Assembly (NCBI GenBank): GCA_020723185.1
Contig: DYJI01000001.1
Coordinates: 310,001-374,000, forward strand
Direction: 5' to 3'
Length of the DNA: 64,000 nucleotides
Source of the DNA: Sideroxydans lithotrophicus
GTDB taxonomy: Bacteria; Pseudomonadota; Gammaproteobacteria; Burkholderiales; Gallionellaceae
Shown here: one piece after another, positions 26,679-39,220 of the stretch
Layout of the letters: the number at the start of each line of letters is the position of its first letter
Numbering within the stretch: position 1 is the stretch's first letter
Made by a program: the position numbers and the translations under genes
The notes under the pieces: model-generated
Databases searched by the model: none
What the model saw: only the letters and a program-made list of their open reading frames with translations
What the model was told of the DNA's origin: nothing

Positions 26679-28175
26679 ATGAGCCTTGCTGTTCTATACA
26701 GCAGAGGTCTGTCGGGCATGGAGGCCGCGTTGGTCACGGTCGAAGTGCACCTTGCCAACGGGTTGCCGCAATTCACCATCGTCGGCCTGCCCGAGGCGGA
26801 AGTGAAAGAGAGCAAGGATCGCGTGCGCGCCGCCCTGCAGAACTGCCAGTTCGAATTCCCCGCGCGCCGCATCACCGTCAATCTTGCGCCTGCCGACCTG
26901 CCCAAGGAGAGCGGCCGGTTCGATCTGCCCATCGCCCTGGGCATCCTCGCCGCCTCGGGACAGATCCCCGCCGACAGGCTGGATGAATACGAATTCGCCG
27001 GCGAGCTGGCGCTGACCGGAGAGCTGCGTCCGATACGCGGCGCGCTGGCGATGACCTATCGTGCGGCGGACAGCGGGCGCGCCTTTGTGTTGCCGGAAGC
27101 CAATGCCGCCGAAGCGGCACTGGTGGACGATGCGGTGGTGTACCCGGCGCGTTCCCTGTTACAGGTCGCCGCGCATCTGGCCGGTCGCGAACCGCTGGAC
27201 CGTTTCATCCCGCAGACGGAAGGCGTCGCACCGCACTACCCGGACATGCGCGAGGTGAAAGGCCAGTCCGCCGCCAAGCGCGCACTGGAGATCGCTGCGG
27301 CCGGCGGACATTCGCTATTGATGAACGGTCCGCCGGGCACGGGCAAGAGCATGCTGGCTGCGCGCTTCCCCGGCATCCTGCCGGCGATGACACAGGAAGA
27401 GGCTCTGGAGAGTGCGGCCATGCAATCGCTGGGCGGGGCTTTCGAGTTGAGCCGCTGGAAGACACGGCCATATCGTTCGCCGCATCACACCGCCAGCGCG
27501 GTGGCCCTGGTGGGCGGCGGCAGCAATCCGCGTCCGGGCGAGATCTCGGTGGCGATGCACGGCGTGCTGTTCCTCGATGAGTTGCCGGAGTTCGACCGCA
27601 GCGTGCTGGAAGTGCTGCGCGAGCCGCTGGAGAGTGGACGTATCACCATCTCACGCGCCGCACGCCGCGCCGACTTCAAGGCGCAGTTCCAGCTCATCGC
27701 GGCGATGAACCCTTGCCCCTGCGGCTATCTCGGCCATTACAACGGCAAGTGTCGCTGCACGCCGGATCAGGTGGCGCGCTATCGCGGCAAGATCTCCGGC
27801 CCCCTGTTGGACCGCATCGACATCCAGATCGAAGTGCCTGCCGTGCCGCAGGAAGATCTGTTGAAGCAGGCGGACGGCGAAGACAGTGCATTGATACAGC
27901 AGCGTGTCGAGGCGGCACGCCAGCGACAGTTGGCGCGGCAGGGCAAGCCCAACGCCCACCTCTCCGTGACCGAGATCGACGCACACTGTACGCCGGATGC
28001 GCAAGGCGAAGCATTGTTGCGTCAGGCCATCACCAGATTGAACCTGTCCGCGCGTGCCTACCATCGCATCCTCAAAGTGGCGCGCAGCATCGCCGATCTG
28101 GCCGCGAGCACAGACATCCAGACCGCACACATCGCCGAGGCTGTGCAGTACCGGAGGATGGACAAGGCCGGGTAG
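26679..28175 (+). CDS. YifB/ComM-family Mg chelatase-like AAA ATPase
   Basis: This 498-residue AAA+ protein has the N-terminal Lon-like fold (YSRGLSGMEAALVTVEVHLANG and VGLPEAEVKESKDRVRAAL), Walker A GPPGTGKS near residue 217, a Walker B LFLDELPEFDR, and a C-terminal Mg chelatase-type domain with a four-cysteine insert (MNPCPCGYLGH and GKCRCTP). Members such as ComM are hexameric helicases that extend branch migration during natural transformation. The pilMNOPQ genes in this window make natural competence possible, but that is inference. Confidence 0.93.
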   Translation: MSLAVLYSRGLSGMEAALVTVEVHLANGLPQFTIVGLPEAEVKESKDRVRAALQNCQFEFPARRITVNLAPADLPKESGRFDLPIALGILAASGQIPADRLDEYEFAGELALTGELRPIRGALAMTYRAADSGRAFVLPEANAAEAALVDDAVVYPARSLLQVAAHLAGREPLDRFIPQTEGVAPHYPDMREVKGQSAAKRALEIAAAGGHSLLMNGPPGTGKSMLAARFPGILPAMTQEEALESAAMQSLGGAFELSRWKTRPYRSPHHTASAVALVGGGSNPRPGEISVAMHGVLFLDELPEFDRSVLEVLREPLESGRITISRAARRADFKAQFQLIAAMNPCPCGYLGHYNGKCRCTPDQVARYRGKISGPLLDRIDIQIEVPAVPQEDLLKQADGEDSALIQQRVEAARQRQLARQGKPNAHLSVTEIDAHCTPDAQGEALLRQAITRLNLSARAYHRILKVARSIADLAASTDIQTAHIAEAVQYRRMDKAG

Positions 28176-28200
28176 TGTGACGACTCGGGTGCTGCGGTGC

Positions 28201-28656
28201 CTACCCGAACAATCTCGCGAACAGGCCGCGTTTCTGCGCTACGAAATCCTGCTTCTGCGCCAAGTAGGCTTTAACGGATTCCACGTAGTCGTTGTCATCG
28301 CGTTTGATGTGGTTGAACAGCCAGGTCACCAGCAGGCTGTTCAACGCCTTGACGATATCCTCGCCCTGCTCGGCACGCCGCTGGAACTCGGCGACACGCT
28401 GGGCGAACAGATCGTGCACTTTCCTGTGGGAGGCCAAAAAAGGGTATTGGGCCTCTTCCTGCAGACTCTCCTCGAAGCCGAAGTGGGAGATGGTGTAATC
28501 GACCAGGTCATTGAGTAACCAGGAGATCTCTTCATTGGACATCCCGTTCGAGCGGGCGTCATCCAGCTGGTTGATGTACTCGACGATACGGCGGTGCTGC
28601 TGGTCGATGACATCGATCCCGACATTGAGCTGATCGGTCCAGATGAATTTGGCCAT
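28201..28656 (-). CDS. Bacteriohemerythrin
   Basis: This 151-residue four-helix protein binds oxygen at a di-iron site. All seven iron ligands can be placed: H21, H58, E62, H77, H81, H116 and D121. AGGAGG precedes the ATG at 28656; the longer frame runs into the promoter region and is rejected. It is a stand-alone form without a signalling domain, suited to oxygen storage or delivery, as found in microaerophiles. It is divergent from metH and converges on the YifB gene. Confidence 0.93.
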   Translation of the reverse strand: MAKFIWTDQLNVGIDVIDQQHRRIVEYINQLDDARSNGMSNEEISWLLNDLVDYTISHFGFEESLQEEAQYPFLASHRKVHDLFAQRVAEFQRRAEQGEDIVKALNSLLVTWLFNHIKRDDNDYVESVKAYLAQKQDFVAQKRGLFARLFG

Positions 28657-28841
28657 GGGTCCTCCTGTGAGCCGTGGGGCGAATAAAGTCACACTGATAG
28701 TAGTGGCATTCATCAGGGGCGGCAAGACGAGAACCCTCCGGAAACGACATGCGGCAAGCCTGAAGCGACAGACGGCGTCCAGCCCGGAAGGCCCGTGCAT
28801 ACAGGGCGCATGATAGAATCCGCCCTCGTTTCCAGAGCCTA

Positions 28842-32524
<3,683 letters not shown>

Positions 32525-32525
<1 letters not shown>

Positions 32526-33178
32526 TGTTCGAATTTGCAAAAGCAAAGAATTCGCCGGTCTCTGATGATGAGATGGTTGCTGATTTGCGTAAGGTTGCTG
32601 CTGCTCTTGGGACTACTAAAATTACCCAGAAGCTCTATCGTCAACATGGCAAGTTTGATGACTCAAACATCGGACGTCGCTTCGGTACTTGGAATAAGGC
32701 GCTCGAAATTGCCGGCCTTTCAATATCGAACCAACAATATTCAGACGAGCAGCTTTTTGAAAATATCCTGAGCCTTTGGCAGCATCATGGCCGTCAACCT
32801 AAGCGTGCGGAGCTAGCTGAGCCGCCATCAGATATTTCGCAGGGGCCATACAACCGTCGGTTTGGTTCATGGAGTGCAGCATTAGAGCAGTTTGTTGACT
32901 ATGCCAATTCAAGCGAGTTGACTGCCCCCAATCCTAAAGAAGAGAGCTTGAATCAACGAAAAACTGGACGAGATCCATCACTTCGCCTCCGATTTAAGGT
33001 GCTAAGTCGCGACAATTTTGCCTGCAAGCAATGTGGCGCTAGCCCAGCAAAAAATCCAGAAGTTGAGTTGCATGTAGATCACATTCTTCCATGGAGCAAG
33101 GGCGGGGAAACTACAATCGATAATCTTCAAACGTTATGCTCAAGCTGTAATCTGGGTAAAAGTAATTTAACTGAATAA
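32525..33178 (+). CDS. HNH endonuclease with two N-terminal helical repeats
   Basis: The 217-residue protein has two copies of a short repeat (IGRRFGTWNKALEIAG and YNRRFGSWSAALEQF) of the kind associated with HNH homing endonucleases, then an HNH domain near residues 150-217: FACKQCGA, ELHVDHILPWSKGG, NLQTLCSSCNLGKSN. The zinc cysteines and the catalytic DH are present. The gene is distinctly richer in A+T than metH or the FKBP gene around it. Its ATG overlaps the metH stop by one base, so it may be a recent insertion using metH transcription. No intron or intein is seen beside it. Function is uncertain: homing, defence or repair-like nicking. Confidence 0.85.
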
Positions 33179-33190
33179 GGAATTTTCCAA

Positions 33191-33877
33191 GTGACCACTC
33201 TCATCAAAACCGACACCCAACTCGGCGAAGGCGCCGAAGCCCAGGCCGGACAAACCGTCATCGTGCACTACACCGGCTGGCTGTATGACGAAGCCGCAGC
33301 GGACAACAAGGGCGCGAAGTTCGACAGCTCGCTCGACCGCAACGAGCCGTTCGACTTCCCGCTCGGCGGCGGGCGTGTCATCAAGGGTTGGGACGAAGGT
33401 GTGGCAGGCATGAAGGAAGGCGGCACGCGCACCTTGGTGATCCCGCCCGAGATGGGTTATGGCCCGCGTGGTGCGGGCGGTGTGATCCCGCCGAATGCGA
33501 CGCTGGTGTTCGACGTGAAGTTGCTGAAGGTGATCCGCACCGAGTGCATCGACACCAAGGTGGGCGAAGGTGAGGAAGCGCAGGCCGGGCAGCATGTGAC
33601 GGTGCATTACACCGGCTGGTTGTTCGACAAGAACGCCGAAGGCAACAAGGGGATGAAGTTCGACAGTTCCGTCGACCGCGATGAGCCGTTCGAATTCCCG
33701 CTGGGTATGGGCCATGTGATCCAGGGCTGGGACATCGGCGTGCAGGGTATGAAGGTGGGCGGTCAGCGCACACTCATCATCCCGGCCGAGATGGGCTATG
33801 GTCGTCGCGGTGCGGGCGGTGTGATCCCCGGTAATGCGACGCTGGTGTTCGACGTCGAACTGCTGGGCGTGCAGTGA
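33191..33877 (+). CDS. Tandem two-domain FKBP-type peptidyl-prolyl isomerase
   Basis: This 228-residue cytoplasmic protein is two complete FKBP domains end to end (about 1-113 and 118-228). Each has Vx[25 protein letters not shown] and [11 protein letters not shown], so both active sites look intact. It starts with GTG; AAGGA lies about ten bases upstream. A third FKBP gene follows directly, overlapping its stop. The three domains are close paralogues, pointing to local duplication. No signal peptide is present. Confidence 0.92.
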   Translation: MTTLIKTDTQLGEGAEAQAGQTVIVHYTGWLYDEAAADNKGAKFDSSLDRNEPFDFPLGGGRVIKGWDEGVAGMKEGGTRTLVIPPEMGYGPRGAGGVIPPNATLVFDVKLLKVIRTECIDTKVGEGEEAQAGQHVTVHYTGWLFDKNAEGNKGMKFDSSVDRDEPFEFPLGMGHVIQGWDIGVQGMKVGGQRTLIIPAEMGYGRRGAGGVIPGNATLVFDVELLGVQ

Positions 33878-34329
33878 TGATGCGCTTCCGTTCTTTTTCT
33901 TTCGCGGCTTTGGTCGCTGCGAGCAGTCTGTTGTTCAGTGCCTGTTCGCAGGCCGAACTGCCCGCCGCCAAGCCGAGTAACGTAACCGAGTTGATGCAGG
34001 TCGAGGTGAAGCCGGGCGCCGGTGCGGAAGCCAAAGCCGGGCAGATGGTTTCGGTGCATTACACCGGCTGGCTGTATGACGAGGCCGCGCCCGAGCACAA
34101 AGGCGCGAAGTTCGACAGTTCGCGCGACCGTAACCGTCCGTTCGAATTCCCGCTCGGCGGGGGCCGTGTCATCCAGGGTTGGGATGTCGGTGTGCAAGGC
34201 ATGAAGGTCGGCGGACAACGCACCCTCATCATCCCGCCACAGATGGGCTATGGCGCACGCGGTGCGGGCGGGGTGATCCCGCCGAACGCGACGCTGGTGT
34301 TCGATGTGGAGTTGCTCGCAGTCAAATGA
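33877..34329 (+). CDS. FKBP-type peptidyl-prolyl isomerase, predicted lipoprotein
   Basis: This 150-residue protein has a signal peptide with a lipobox-like end (SLLFSAC), so it is probably lipid-anchored and periplasmic, followed by one FKBP domain ([43 protein letters not shown]). The ATG at 33877 shares a base with the upstream stop; a GTG one codon earlier and an ATG one later are alternatives. It gives the cell a membrane-side counterpart to the preceding soluble two-domain protein. The Phe at the -3 lipobox position is unusual, so lipidation is likely but not certain. Confidence 0.9.
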   Translation: MMRFRSFSFAALVAASSLLFSACSQAELPAAKPSNVTELMQVEVKPGAGAEAKAGQMVSVHYTGWLYDEAAPEHKGAKFDSSRDRNRPFEFPLGGGRVIQGWDVGVQGMKVGGQRTLIIPPQMGYGARGAGGVIPPNATLVFDVELLAVK

Positions 34330-34390
34330 ACGCGCTGGTTAAACTGGCGTAACATTCTGGTGTGACAGTACGCAAGTAAAGGAGCGGCAG

Positions 34391-34972
34391 ATGTTCCAGA
34401 TTCGAGTCCACGGTCGGGGCGGTCAGGGGGTGGTGACCGCGACCGAGATGCTGTCGGTTGCCGCGTTCGAGGAAGGCCGCCATGCGCAGGCCTTCCCCAG
34501 TTTCGGTTCGGAGCGCACGGGGGCGCCGGTGGTGGCGTTCTGTCGCCTCGACGACAAGGAGATTCGCCTGCGCGAACCCATCATGCAGCCGGATGCGCTG
34601 ATCATCCAGGACCCGACCCTGCTACACCAGATCGATGTGTTCGCCGGACTCAAAGCCGATGGCTATGTGCTGCTGAACTCGGCGCACAGTTTCGACCAGC
34701 TCGGTCTGGGCGAGCTGGTGCAGCGCATGGGTCATGCGCGGCTCGCTGCCCTGCCCGCTACCGAGCTGGGCATCAAACATATTGGCCGCCCCATCCCCAA
34801 CGTGCCGCTGATCGCCGGTTTCGCGGCGCTGTCCGGCATGTTCAAGCTCGAATCCGTGGTGAAAGCGATCAACGAGAAGTTCTCCGGCAAAGTGGCCGAA
34901 GGCAACATCGCGGCTGCGGCCGAGGCCTACGAACTGGTGAAGCAACAGATGAAGGAGGCAGCACATGCTTAA
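34391..34972 (+). CDS. porG: 2-oxoacid (pyruvate-type) oxidoreductase, gamma subunit
   Basis: This 193-residue subunit is the gamma part of a thiamine-dependent 2-oxoacid:ferredoxin oxidoreductase, which makes acyl-CoA and reduced ferredoxin or runs in the reverse, CO2-fixing direction. The family opening FQIRVHGRGGQGVVTATEML and AFPSFGSERTGAPV are clear. GGAG precedes the ATG. It is the first of four genes in tight order, the next overlapping it by eight bases. Pyruvate is the likely substrate; the sequence does not exclude another 2-oxoacid. Confidence 0.9.
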   Translation: MFQIRVHGRGGQGVVTATEMLSVAAFEEGRHAQAFPSFGSERTGAPVVAFCRLDDKEIRLREPIMQPDALIIQDPTLLHQIDVFAGLKADGYVLLNSAHSFDQLGLGELVQRMGHARLAALPATELGIKHIGRPIPNVPLIAGFAALSGMFKLESVVKAINEKFSGKVAEGNIAAAAEAYELVKQQMKEAAHA

Positions 34973-36221
34973 GCAGATGGAAGGCTCCAAGGCCGTGGCC
35001 GAAGCGGTGGCGCTGTGCCGCCCGGAGGTGATCTGCGCCTATCCGATCTCGCCGCAGACGCACATCGTCGAGGCGCTGGGCGAGATGGTGAAGTCGGGCG
35101 AGTTGCAGCCGTGCGAATTCATCAACGTGGAGAGCGAGTTCGCCGCGATGTCGGTGGCCATCGGCTCGTCCGCCGCCGGGGCGCGTTCCTACACCGCCAC
35201 GGCCTCGCAGGGCCTGCTGTTCATGGTGGAGGCGGTGTACAACGCGTCCGGCCTGGGCCTGCCCATCGTGATGACGGTGGCGAACCGCGCCATCGGTGCG
35301 CCGATCAACATCTGGAACGACCATTCCGATTCCATCTCGCAGCGCGATTCCGGCTGGATGCAGCTGTTCGCCGAGACCAACCAGGAAGCGGTGGACCTGC
35401 ACATCCAGGCGTTCAAGCTGGCCGAGGAGCTCTCCATGCCGGTGATGGTGTGCATGGACGGTTTCATCCTCACCCATGCCTTCGAGCGCGTGGACATCCC
35501 GACGCAGGAGCAGGTGGACGCCTTCCTGCCGCCGTATGAACCGCGCCAGGTGCTGGATCCGACCGACCCCATCTCCATCGGCGCGATGGTGGGGCCGGAA
35601 GCGTTCATGGAAGTCAGATATCTGGCCCATGCCAAGCAGTTGCAGGCGCTGGAACTGATCCCGCAATACGCGGCCGAGTTCAAGGAGAAGTTCGGGCGCG
35701 ACAGCGGCGGGCTGGTGCGCACCTATCGCACCGAGGATGCGGAGACCATCATCGTGGCCATGGGTTCGGTGCTGGGCACCATCAAGGACGTGGTGGACGA
35801 CATGCGCGCACAGGGCCACAAGATCGGCGTGCTGGGCATCATCAGCTTCCGCCCGTTCCCCATGCAGCAGGCGCGCGAGGCGCTGCAACACTGCAAGCGT
35901 TTCGTGGTGGTGGAAAAGAACCTGGCCGTGGGCTTGGGCGGTGTGCTCTACACCACGCTGCGCATGGCGGTGGCCGGCCTCAAGCTGACCGGCTACACCG
36001 CGATCGCCGGTCTGGGCGGACGTCCCATCCCCAAATCCTCGCTGCACAAGCTGTTCCTCGATGCGGAGCAGGGCGCACTGGAGCCGGTGACCTTCGTCGA
36101 CCTCGATTGGGACGTGGTCAACAGACAGCTGGAGCGCGAGAAGCAGAACCGCCACTCCGGCCCCATCGCCGAGAACATCCTGCATGCCAAGGGGATGTCT
36201 TCGTCGGCCAAATTCGGTTGA
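34965..36221 (+). CDS. porA: 2-oxoacid (pyruvate-type) oxidoreductase, alpha subunit
   Basis: The 418-residue alpha subunit carries the domain that binds substrate and CoA. It opens MEGSKAVAEAVALCRPEVICAYPISPQTH, has the SEFAAMSVAIGSSAAGARSYTATASQGL block, and continues to the C-terminal VVVEKNLAVGLGG. It overlaps porG by eight bases, and porB follows after nine. The split into three chains is the archaeal or thermophile-like arrangement, unlike the single-chain enzyme of many anaerobic bacteria. Confidence 0.92.
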   Translation: MLKQMEGSKAVAEAVALCRPEVICAYPISPQTHIVEALGEMVKSGELQPCEFINVESEFAAMSVAIGSSAAGARSYTATASQGLLFMVEAVYNASGLGLPIVMTVANRAIGAPINIWNDHSDSISQRDSGWMQLFAETNQEAVDLHIQAFKLAEELSMPVMVCMDGFILTHAFERVDIPTQEQVDAFLPPYEPRQVLDPTDPISIGAMVGPEAFMEVRYLAHAKQLQALELIPQYAAEFKEKFGRDSGGLVRTYRTEDAETIIVAMGSVLGTIKDVVDDMRAQGHKIGVLGIISFRPFPMQQAREALQHCKRFVVVEKNLAVGLGGVLYTTLRMAVAGLKLTGYTAIAGLGGRPIPKSSLHKLFLDAEQGALEPVTFVDLDWDVVNRQLEREKQNRHSGPIAENILHAKGMSSSAKFG

Positions 36222-36230
36222 GGAGCGATC

Positions 36231-37241
36231 ATGGGATACCAGACCGTCAAGTTCTACCAGACCGGCACCTACACCGTGGGCAACCGCCTGCTCGCGCCGG
36301 ACGAGCGCAGCGTGCAGGCCGGCGAACGGCGCAGCAATTCGATCAACTCCGGCCACCGCGCCTGCCAAGGCTGTGGCGAGGCGCTGGGCGCGCGTTATGC
36401 CATCGACGCCGCGATGGCGGAGAGCAACAACCAGTTGATCGCGGTGAACGCGACCGGTTGTCTGGAAGTGTTTTCCACGCCTTATCCCGAATCGTCCTGG
36501 CAGGTGCCGTGGATCCATTCGCTGTTCGGCAACGCGCCGGCCGTGGCGACCGGCGTGGCGGCGGCGATGAAGGTGAAGGGGCGCAGCGAGGTGCGCGTGG
36601 TGGCGCAGGGCGGCGACGGCGGCACCACCGACATCGGTTTCGGCTGCCTGTCCGGCATGTTCGAGCGCAACGATGATGTGCTCTACATCTGCTATGACAA
36701 CGAAGCGTATATGAACACCGGCGTGCAGCGTTCGTCGGCGACACCACCCACGGCACGCACCGCGACCACCATGCCGGTGGGCAAGGAGCCGGGCAACGTG
36801 TTCGGCCAGGGCAAGAACGTGCCGGAGATCGCCATGGCGCACGGCATCCCCTACGTGGCGACCGCGACCGTGGCCGACCTGCGTGACCTCGAATACAAGG
36901 TACGCAAAGCGATGAAGATGCGCGGCGCGCGCTACATCCAGATCTTCGTGCCCTGCCCGCTGGGCTGGGGTGCCGCTTCGCACGACACCATCAAGCTGGC
37001 GCGCCTGGCCAAGGAGACCGGCATGTTCCCGGTGTTCGAGGCCGAGCATGGCGAAGTGACCGGCGTGCTGAAGATCCGCAACAAGCAGCCGATCGAGGAA
37101 TACCTCAAGCCGCAGAAGCGTTTCGCGCACCTGTTCGGCAAGCATGCGCACCCCGAGATGGTGGCGCACCTGCAGGCCATCGCCGACCGCAACATCCGCA
37201 AGTACGGGCTGCTGGACGAGGAGAAGGTAAATGCCCAATAA
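36231..37241 (+). CDS. porB: 2-oxoacid (pyruvate-type) oxidoreductase, beta subunit
   Basis: The 336-residue beta subunit binds thiamine diphosphate and one Fe-S cluster. The thiamine motif starts at GGDGGTTDIGFGCLSG and ends at YDNEAYMNTGVQ. Cysteines for the cluster are in ACQGCGEALG, in VNATGCLEV and in the later PCPLGWG. GAGGAG precedes the ATG at 36231. It overlaps the next gene by 11 bases, which supports a single complex. Confidence 0.92.
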   Translation: MGYQTVKFYQTGTYTVGNRLLAPDERSVQAGERRSNSINSGHRACQGCGEALGARYAIDAAMAESNNQLIAVNATGCLEVFSTPYPESSWQVPWIHSLFGNAPAVATGVAAAMKVKGRSEVRVVAQGGDGGTTDIGFGCLSGMFERNDDVLYICYDNEAYMNTGVQRSSATPPTARTATTMPVGKEPGNVFGQGKNVPEIAMAHGIPYVATATVADLRDLEYKVRKAMKMRGARYIQIFVPCPLGWGAASHDTIKLARLAKETGMFPVFEAEHGEVTGVLKIRNKQPIEEYLKPQKRFAHLFGKHAHPEMVAHLQAIADRNIRKYGLLDEEKVNAQ

Positions 37242-38856
37242 ACCTTTCGCTATTACGCTGAAGCCCGGTACTTCGCTGTCCAACCTGACCGGCTCCTGGC
37301 GCAGTGCGCGGCCGGTCTATCTCGACCGTCTGCCGCCATGTAACAACGCCTGTCCGGCGGGGGAGAACATCCAGGGTTGGCTGTTCCACGCCGAGAGCGG
37401 CGATTACGAACAGGCCTGGCGCGTGCTGACGCTGGACAATCCGCTACCTGCGGTGATGGGCCGCGTGTGTTATCACCCGTGCGAGACGGCGTGCAATCGC
37501 GCGCAGCTCGATCAGGCGGTGGGCATCAATTCGGTGGAACGCTTCCTCGGCGACGAGGCGATCAAGCGCGGCTGGAAGTTCGACAAGCCTGCCGCATCCA
37601 CGGGCAAGAAAGTACTGGTGGTGGGTGCGGGTCCTTCAGGACTTTCTGCCGCCTATCATCTGGCGCGCATGGGTCACAAAGTGGAGATCCACGAGGCCGG
37701 CCCGCTGGCGGGTGGCATGACGCGCTTCGGCATCCCGAAATACCGTCTGCCACGTGAGGTGCTGGATGCCGAGGTGCAGCGCATCGTCGATCTGGGCGTG
37801 ACGCTGAAGCTGAACACCAAGGTGGAGCACATCGCCCAGAGCATGAAAGCGGGCGGATTTGATGCGGCCTTCCTCGCGGTCGGCGCACACATCGGCAAGC
37901 GCACCATGATCCCGGCGGGCGATGCGGCTCACATCGTGGATGCGGTGTCGGTGCTGCGTTCGATGGAGGGCGAGGACAAGCCCATGCTGGGTCGCCGCGT
38001 GGTGGTTTACGGCGGCGGCAATACGGCCATCGACGTGGCGCGCACCGTGAAGCGTATGGGCGGCGAGCCGATCATCGTCTACCGCCGCACGCGCGACAAG
38101 GCGCCGGCGCACGATTTCGAGATCGAGGAAGCTTTGCAGGAAGGTGTGATGGTGAAGTGGCTGTCTACCATCAAGCAGGCCGGCGCGGGCGAGATCACCA
38201 TTGAGCGGATGGAACTGGACGACAAGGGATTCCCGCAGCCGACCGGCGAGTTCGAGAAGCTGGAAGCGGATTCGGTGGTGCTGGCACTGGGGCAGGATGT
38301 GGACCTGTCGCTGCTGGAAGGCGTGCCGGGGCTGGAGGTGAAGGACGGCGTGGTGCAGGTCGGCCCCAACATGATGACCGGTGCAACGGGCATCTTCGCC
38401 GGCGGCGACATGGTGCCTTCCGAGCGCACCGTCACGGTGGCGGTCGGCCACGGCAAGAAGGCGGCGCGGCATATCGATGCCTGGCTGCGCGGCACGACCT
38501 ACTTGCCCGCGCCCAAGCACGAGTTGGCCGAGTTCAAGAACCTGAACACTTGGTATTACTCGGATGCGCACAAGACCGTGCGCCCGATGCTGGACATCAT
38601 CCGCCGCCAGACCAGCTTCGACGAGGTGCAGGGCGGGCTGGACGAGAGCAACGCGCTGTTCGAGGCGCGCCGCTGCCTGTCCTGCGGCAACTGCTTCGAG
38701 TGCGACAACTGCTACGGCGTGTGTCCGGACAATGCGGTGATCAAGCTCGGCCCGGGCAAACGCTTCGAGTTCAAGTACGACTACTGCAAGGGCTGTGGCC
38801 TGTGTGTGGAAGAATGCCCGTGTGGCGCGATCAAGATGGTGCCGGAAGACATCTGA
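37231..38856 (+). CDS. GltD-like FAD/NAD(P)-oxidoreductase fused to a 2[4Fe-4S] ferredoxin domain
   Basis: This 541-residue protein resembles the small subunit of glutamate synthase: an N-terminal Fe-S region (PCNNACPAGENIQGWL, PCETACNRAQLD), an FAD site VVGAGPSGLSAAYHLAR and an NAD(P) site VYGGGNTAIDVARTVKRMG. A ferredoxin domain follows (about 480-541) with two cysteine clusters, SCGNCFECDNCYGVCP and CKGCGLCVEECP. It takes the place of the delta (ferredoxin) subunit and could pass electrons between the 2-oxoacid enzyme and NAD(P)H. It overlaps porB, so co-expression is almost certain. Electron direction is not knowable from sequence. Confidence 0.9.
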   Translation: MPNKPFAITLKPGTSLSNLTGSWRSARPVYLDRLPPCNNACPAGENIQGWLFHAESGDYEQAWRVLTLDNPLPAVMGRVCYHPCETACNRAQLDQAVGINSVERFLGDEAIKRGWKFDKPAASTGKKVLVVGAGPSGLSAAYHLARMGHKVEIHEAGPLAGGMTRFGIPKYRLPREVLDAEVQRIVDLGVTLKLNTKVEHIAQSMKAGGFDAAFLAVGAHIGKRTMIPAGDAAHIVDAVSVLRSMEGEDKPMLGRRVVVYGGGNTAIDVARTVKRMGGEPIIVYRRTRDKAPAHDFEIEEALQEGVMVKWLSTIKQAGAGEITIERMELDDKGFPQPTGEFEKLEADSVVLALGQDVDLSLLEGVPGLEVKDGVVQVGPNMMTGATGIFAGGDMVPSERTVTVAVGHGKKAARHIDAWLRGTTYLPAPKHELAEFKNLNTWYYSDAHKTVRPMLDIIRRQTSFDEVQGGLDESNALFEARRCLSCGNCFECDNCYGVCPDNAVIKLGPGKRFEFKYDYCKGCGLCVEECPCGAIKMVPEDI

Positions 38857-38863
38857 ACCGTAC

Positions 38864-39217
38864 ATGAACCTGCTTTCCAATCCGCTGCTGGTCACGGTGC
38901 TCATGCTCGCCGTGTCCAACCTGTTCATGACCTTCGCCTGGTATGGCCACCTGAAGAACCTCGCGACCTCGCCGTGGTATGTGGCGGCGCTGGTTAGCTG
39001 GGGCATCGCGCTTTTTGAATATCTGCTGCAGGTGCCGGCCAACCGTATCGGCTACACTCAGCTCAGTCTGGGCCAGTTGAAGATATTGCAGGAAGTCATC
39101 ACGCTGGCCATCTTCGTGCCGTTCGCGGTGATGTATATGAACCAGCCGTTGAAGCTGGATTATCTGTGGGCGGCGCTGTGTCTGATGGGCGCGGTGTATT
39201 TCATTTTTCGAACGTAA
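38864..39217 (+). CDS. DMT-family small membrane protein (DUF486)
   Basis: This 117-residue inner-membrane protein has four hydrophobic segments and the DUF486 pattern: NLFMTFAWYGHLK, then SWGIALFEYLLQVPANRIGY and LKILQEVITLAIFVPFAVMY. It is related to half-size drug/metabolite transporters and probably dimerises. The frame is open further upstream into the previous gene, but ATG at 38864 matches the family start. Its substrate is unknown. It lies between the oxidoreductase operon and mpl and may belong to either transcript. Confidence 0.85.
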   Translation: MNLLSNPLLVTVLMLAVSNLFMTFAWYGHLKNLATSPWYVAALVSWGIALFEYLLQVPANRIGYTQLSLGQLKILQEVITLAIFVPFAVMYMNQPLKLDYLWAALCLMGAVYFIFRT

Positions 39218-39220
39218 TCC

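Noticed and set aside
28657-28841. A cobalamin riboswitch before metH
   Set aside because: No B12-box-like sequence or extended structure is visible in the 185-base gap.
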